Assembly (NCBI GenBank): GCA_029856425.1
Contig: JAHQWZ010000101.1
Location: 1 to 6,782, forward strand
Length of the DNA stretch: 6,782 nt
Direction: 5' to 3'
From: Candidatus Thorarchaeota archaeon
Lineage (GTDB): Archaea > Asgardarchaeota > Thorarchaeia > Thorarchaeales > Thorarchaeaceae
Position numbers and translations under genes: made by a program. The notes beneath the pieces were generated by a model. That model saw only the letters and a program-made list of their open reading frames with translations, was not told where the DNA came from and made no database searches. Numbering within the stretch: the stretch's first letter is position 1; each line of letters opens with the position of its first letter. This document shows positions 6,734 to 6,782 of this stretch, one piece after another.

Positions 6734-6782
6734 AAGATGTGTCGACAACGAGTGGAGGATTCCCTAGTCATCCTGCGTTTTT

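Noticed and set aside
6637..6780. Minus-strand frame open from the right edge for 47 codons and ending TAG directly before the asnS ATG, which could be the 3' end of an upstream co-transcribed gene
   Set aside because: The translation (for example RTLMRDSWAGCSAYCDFGD) shows no family resemblance, and an open run of this length happens by chance about one time in ten. The region also holds promoter-like elements. It stays possible; sequence beyond 6782 would decide.
6756..6782. Short inverted repeat AGGAT...ATCCT followed by GCGTTTTT on the plus strand as a terminator
   Set aside because: The stem is only 5 bp with a 9-base loop, and no plus-strand gene ends near it; the T-run is cut by the window edge.

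Overview
The window looks like archaeal chromosome. Three observations support this: the asparaginyl-tRNA synthetase is of the compact archaeal type (OB-fold plus class IIb core, 431 residues, ending FPRTVSRIYP), the two very long FtsX-type permeases resemble those common in Asgard archaea such as Thorarchaeota and in other Euryarchaeota-like lineages, and the synthetase promoter is TATA-like rather than -35/-10. Base composition looks moderate, roughly mid-40s % GC by eye. The Asgard (Thorarchaeota-like) placement is an inference from style and memory of the families, not a proven assignment.

Layout. Positions 2-2479 (+) hold most of a large FtsX/MacB-type ABC transporter permease whose N-terminus lies off the left edge. 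Positions 2479-5334 (+) hold a second, paralogous permease of 951 residues, joined to the first by a TAATG stop/start overlap and a full Shine-Dalgarno sequence. After only 6 bp, positions 5341-6636 on the opposite strand hold asnS. Positions 6637-6782 are the asnS upstream region. It contains a Shine-Dalgarno, a possible TATA box, a 7-bp hairpin in the predicted leader and an 11-bp motif repeated 31 bp apart.

How the genes work together. The two permeases share the same plan: extracytoplasmic domain, FtsX helices with an RGAS cytoplasmic loop, two middle helices, a second extracytoplasmic domain, and a second FtsX unit with an R(S/A)(M/L)GA loop. They are translationally coupled, so they most likely form a heterodimeric membrane complex, powered by a LolD/MacB-like ATPase that is not in this window (most likely upstream of position 1). 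The substrate cannot be read from the sequence. asnS is a separate housekeeping transcription unit convergent with the permease operon.

The most interesting points are the concentration of 11 N-glycosylation sequons in the outer domains of the second permease against 1 in the first, the divergence of the second permease's outer domain 2, and the repeat and hairpin structure in front of asnS. No CRISPR array, tRNA, rRNA, insertion sequence or defence gene is visible. The window does not show a clearly new system.
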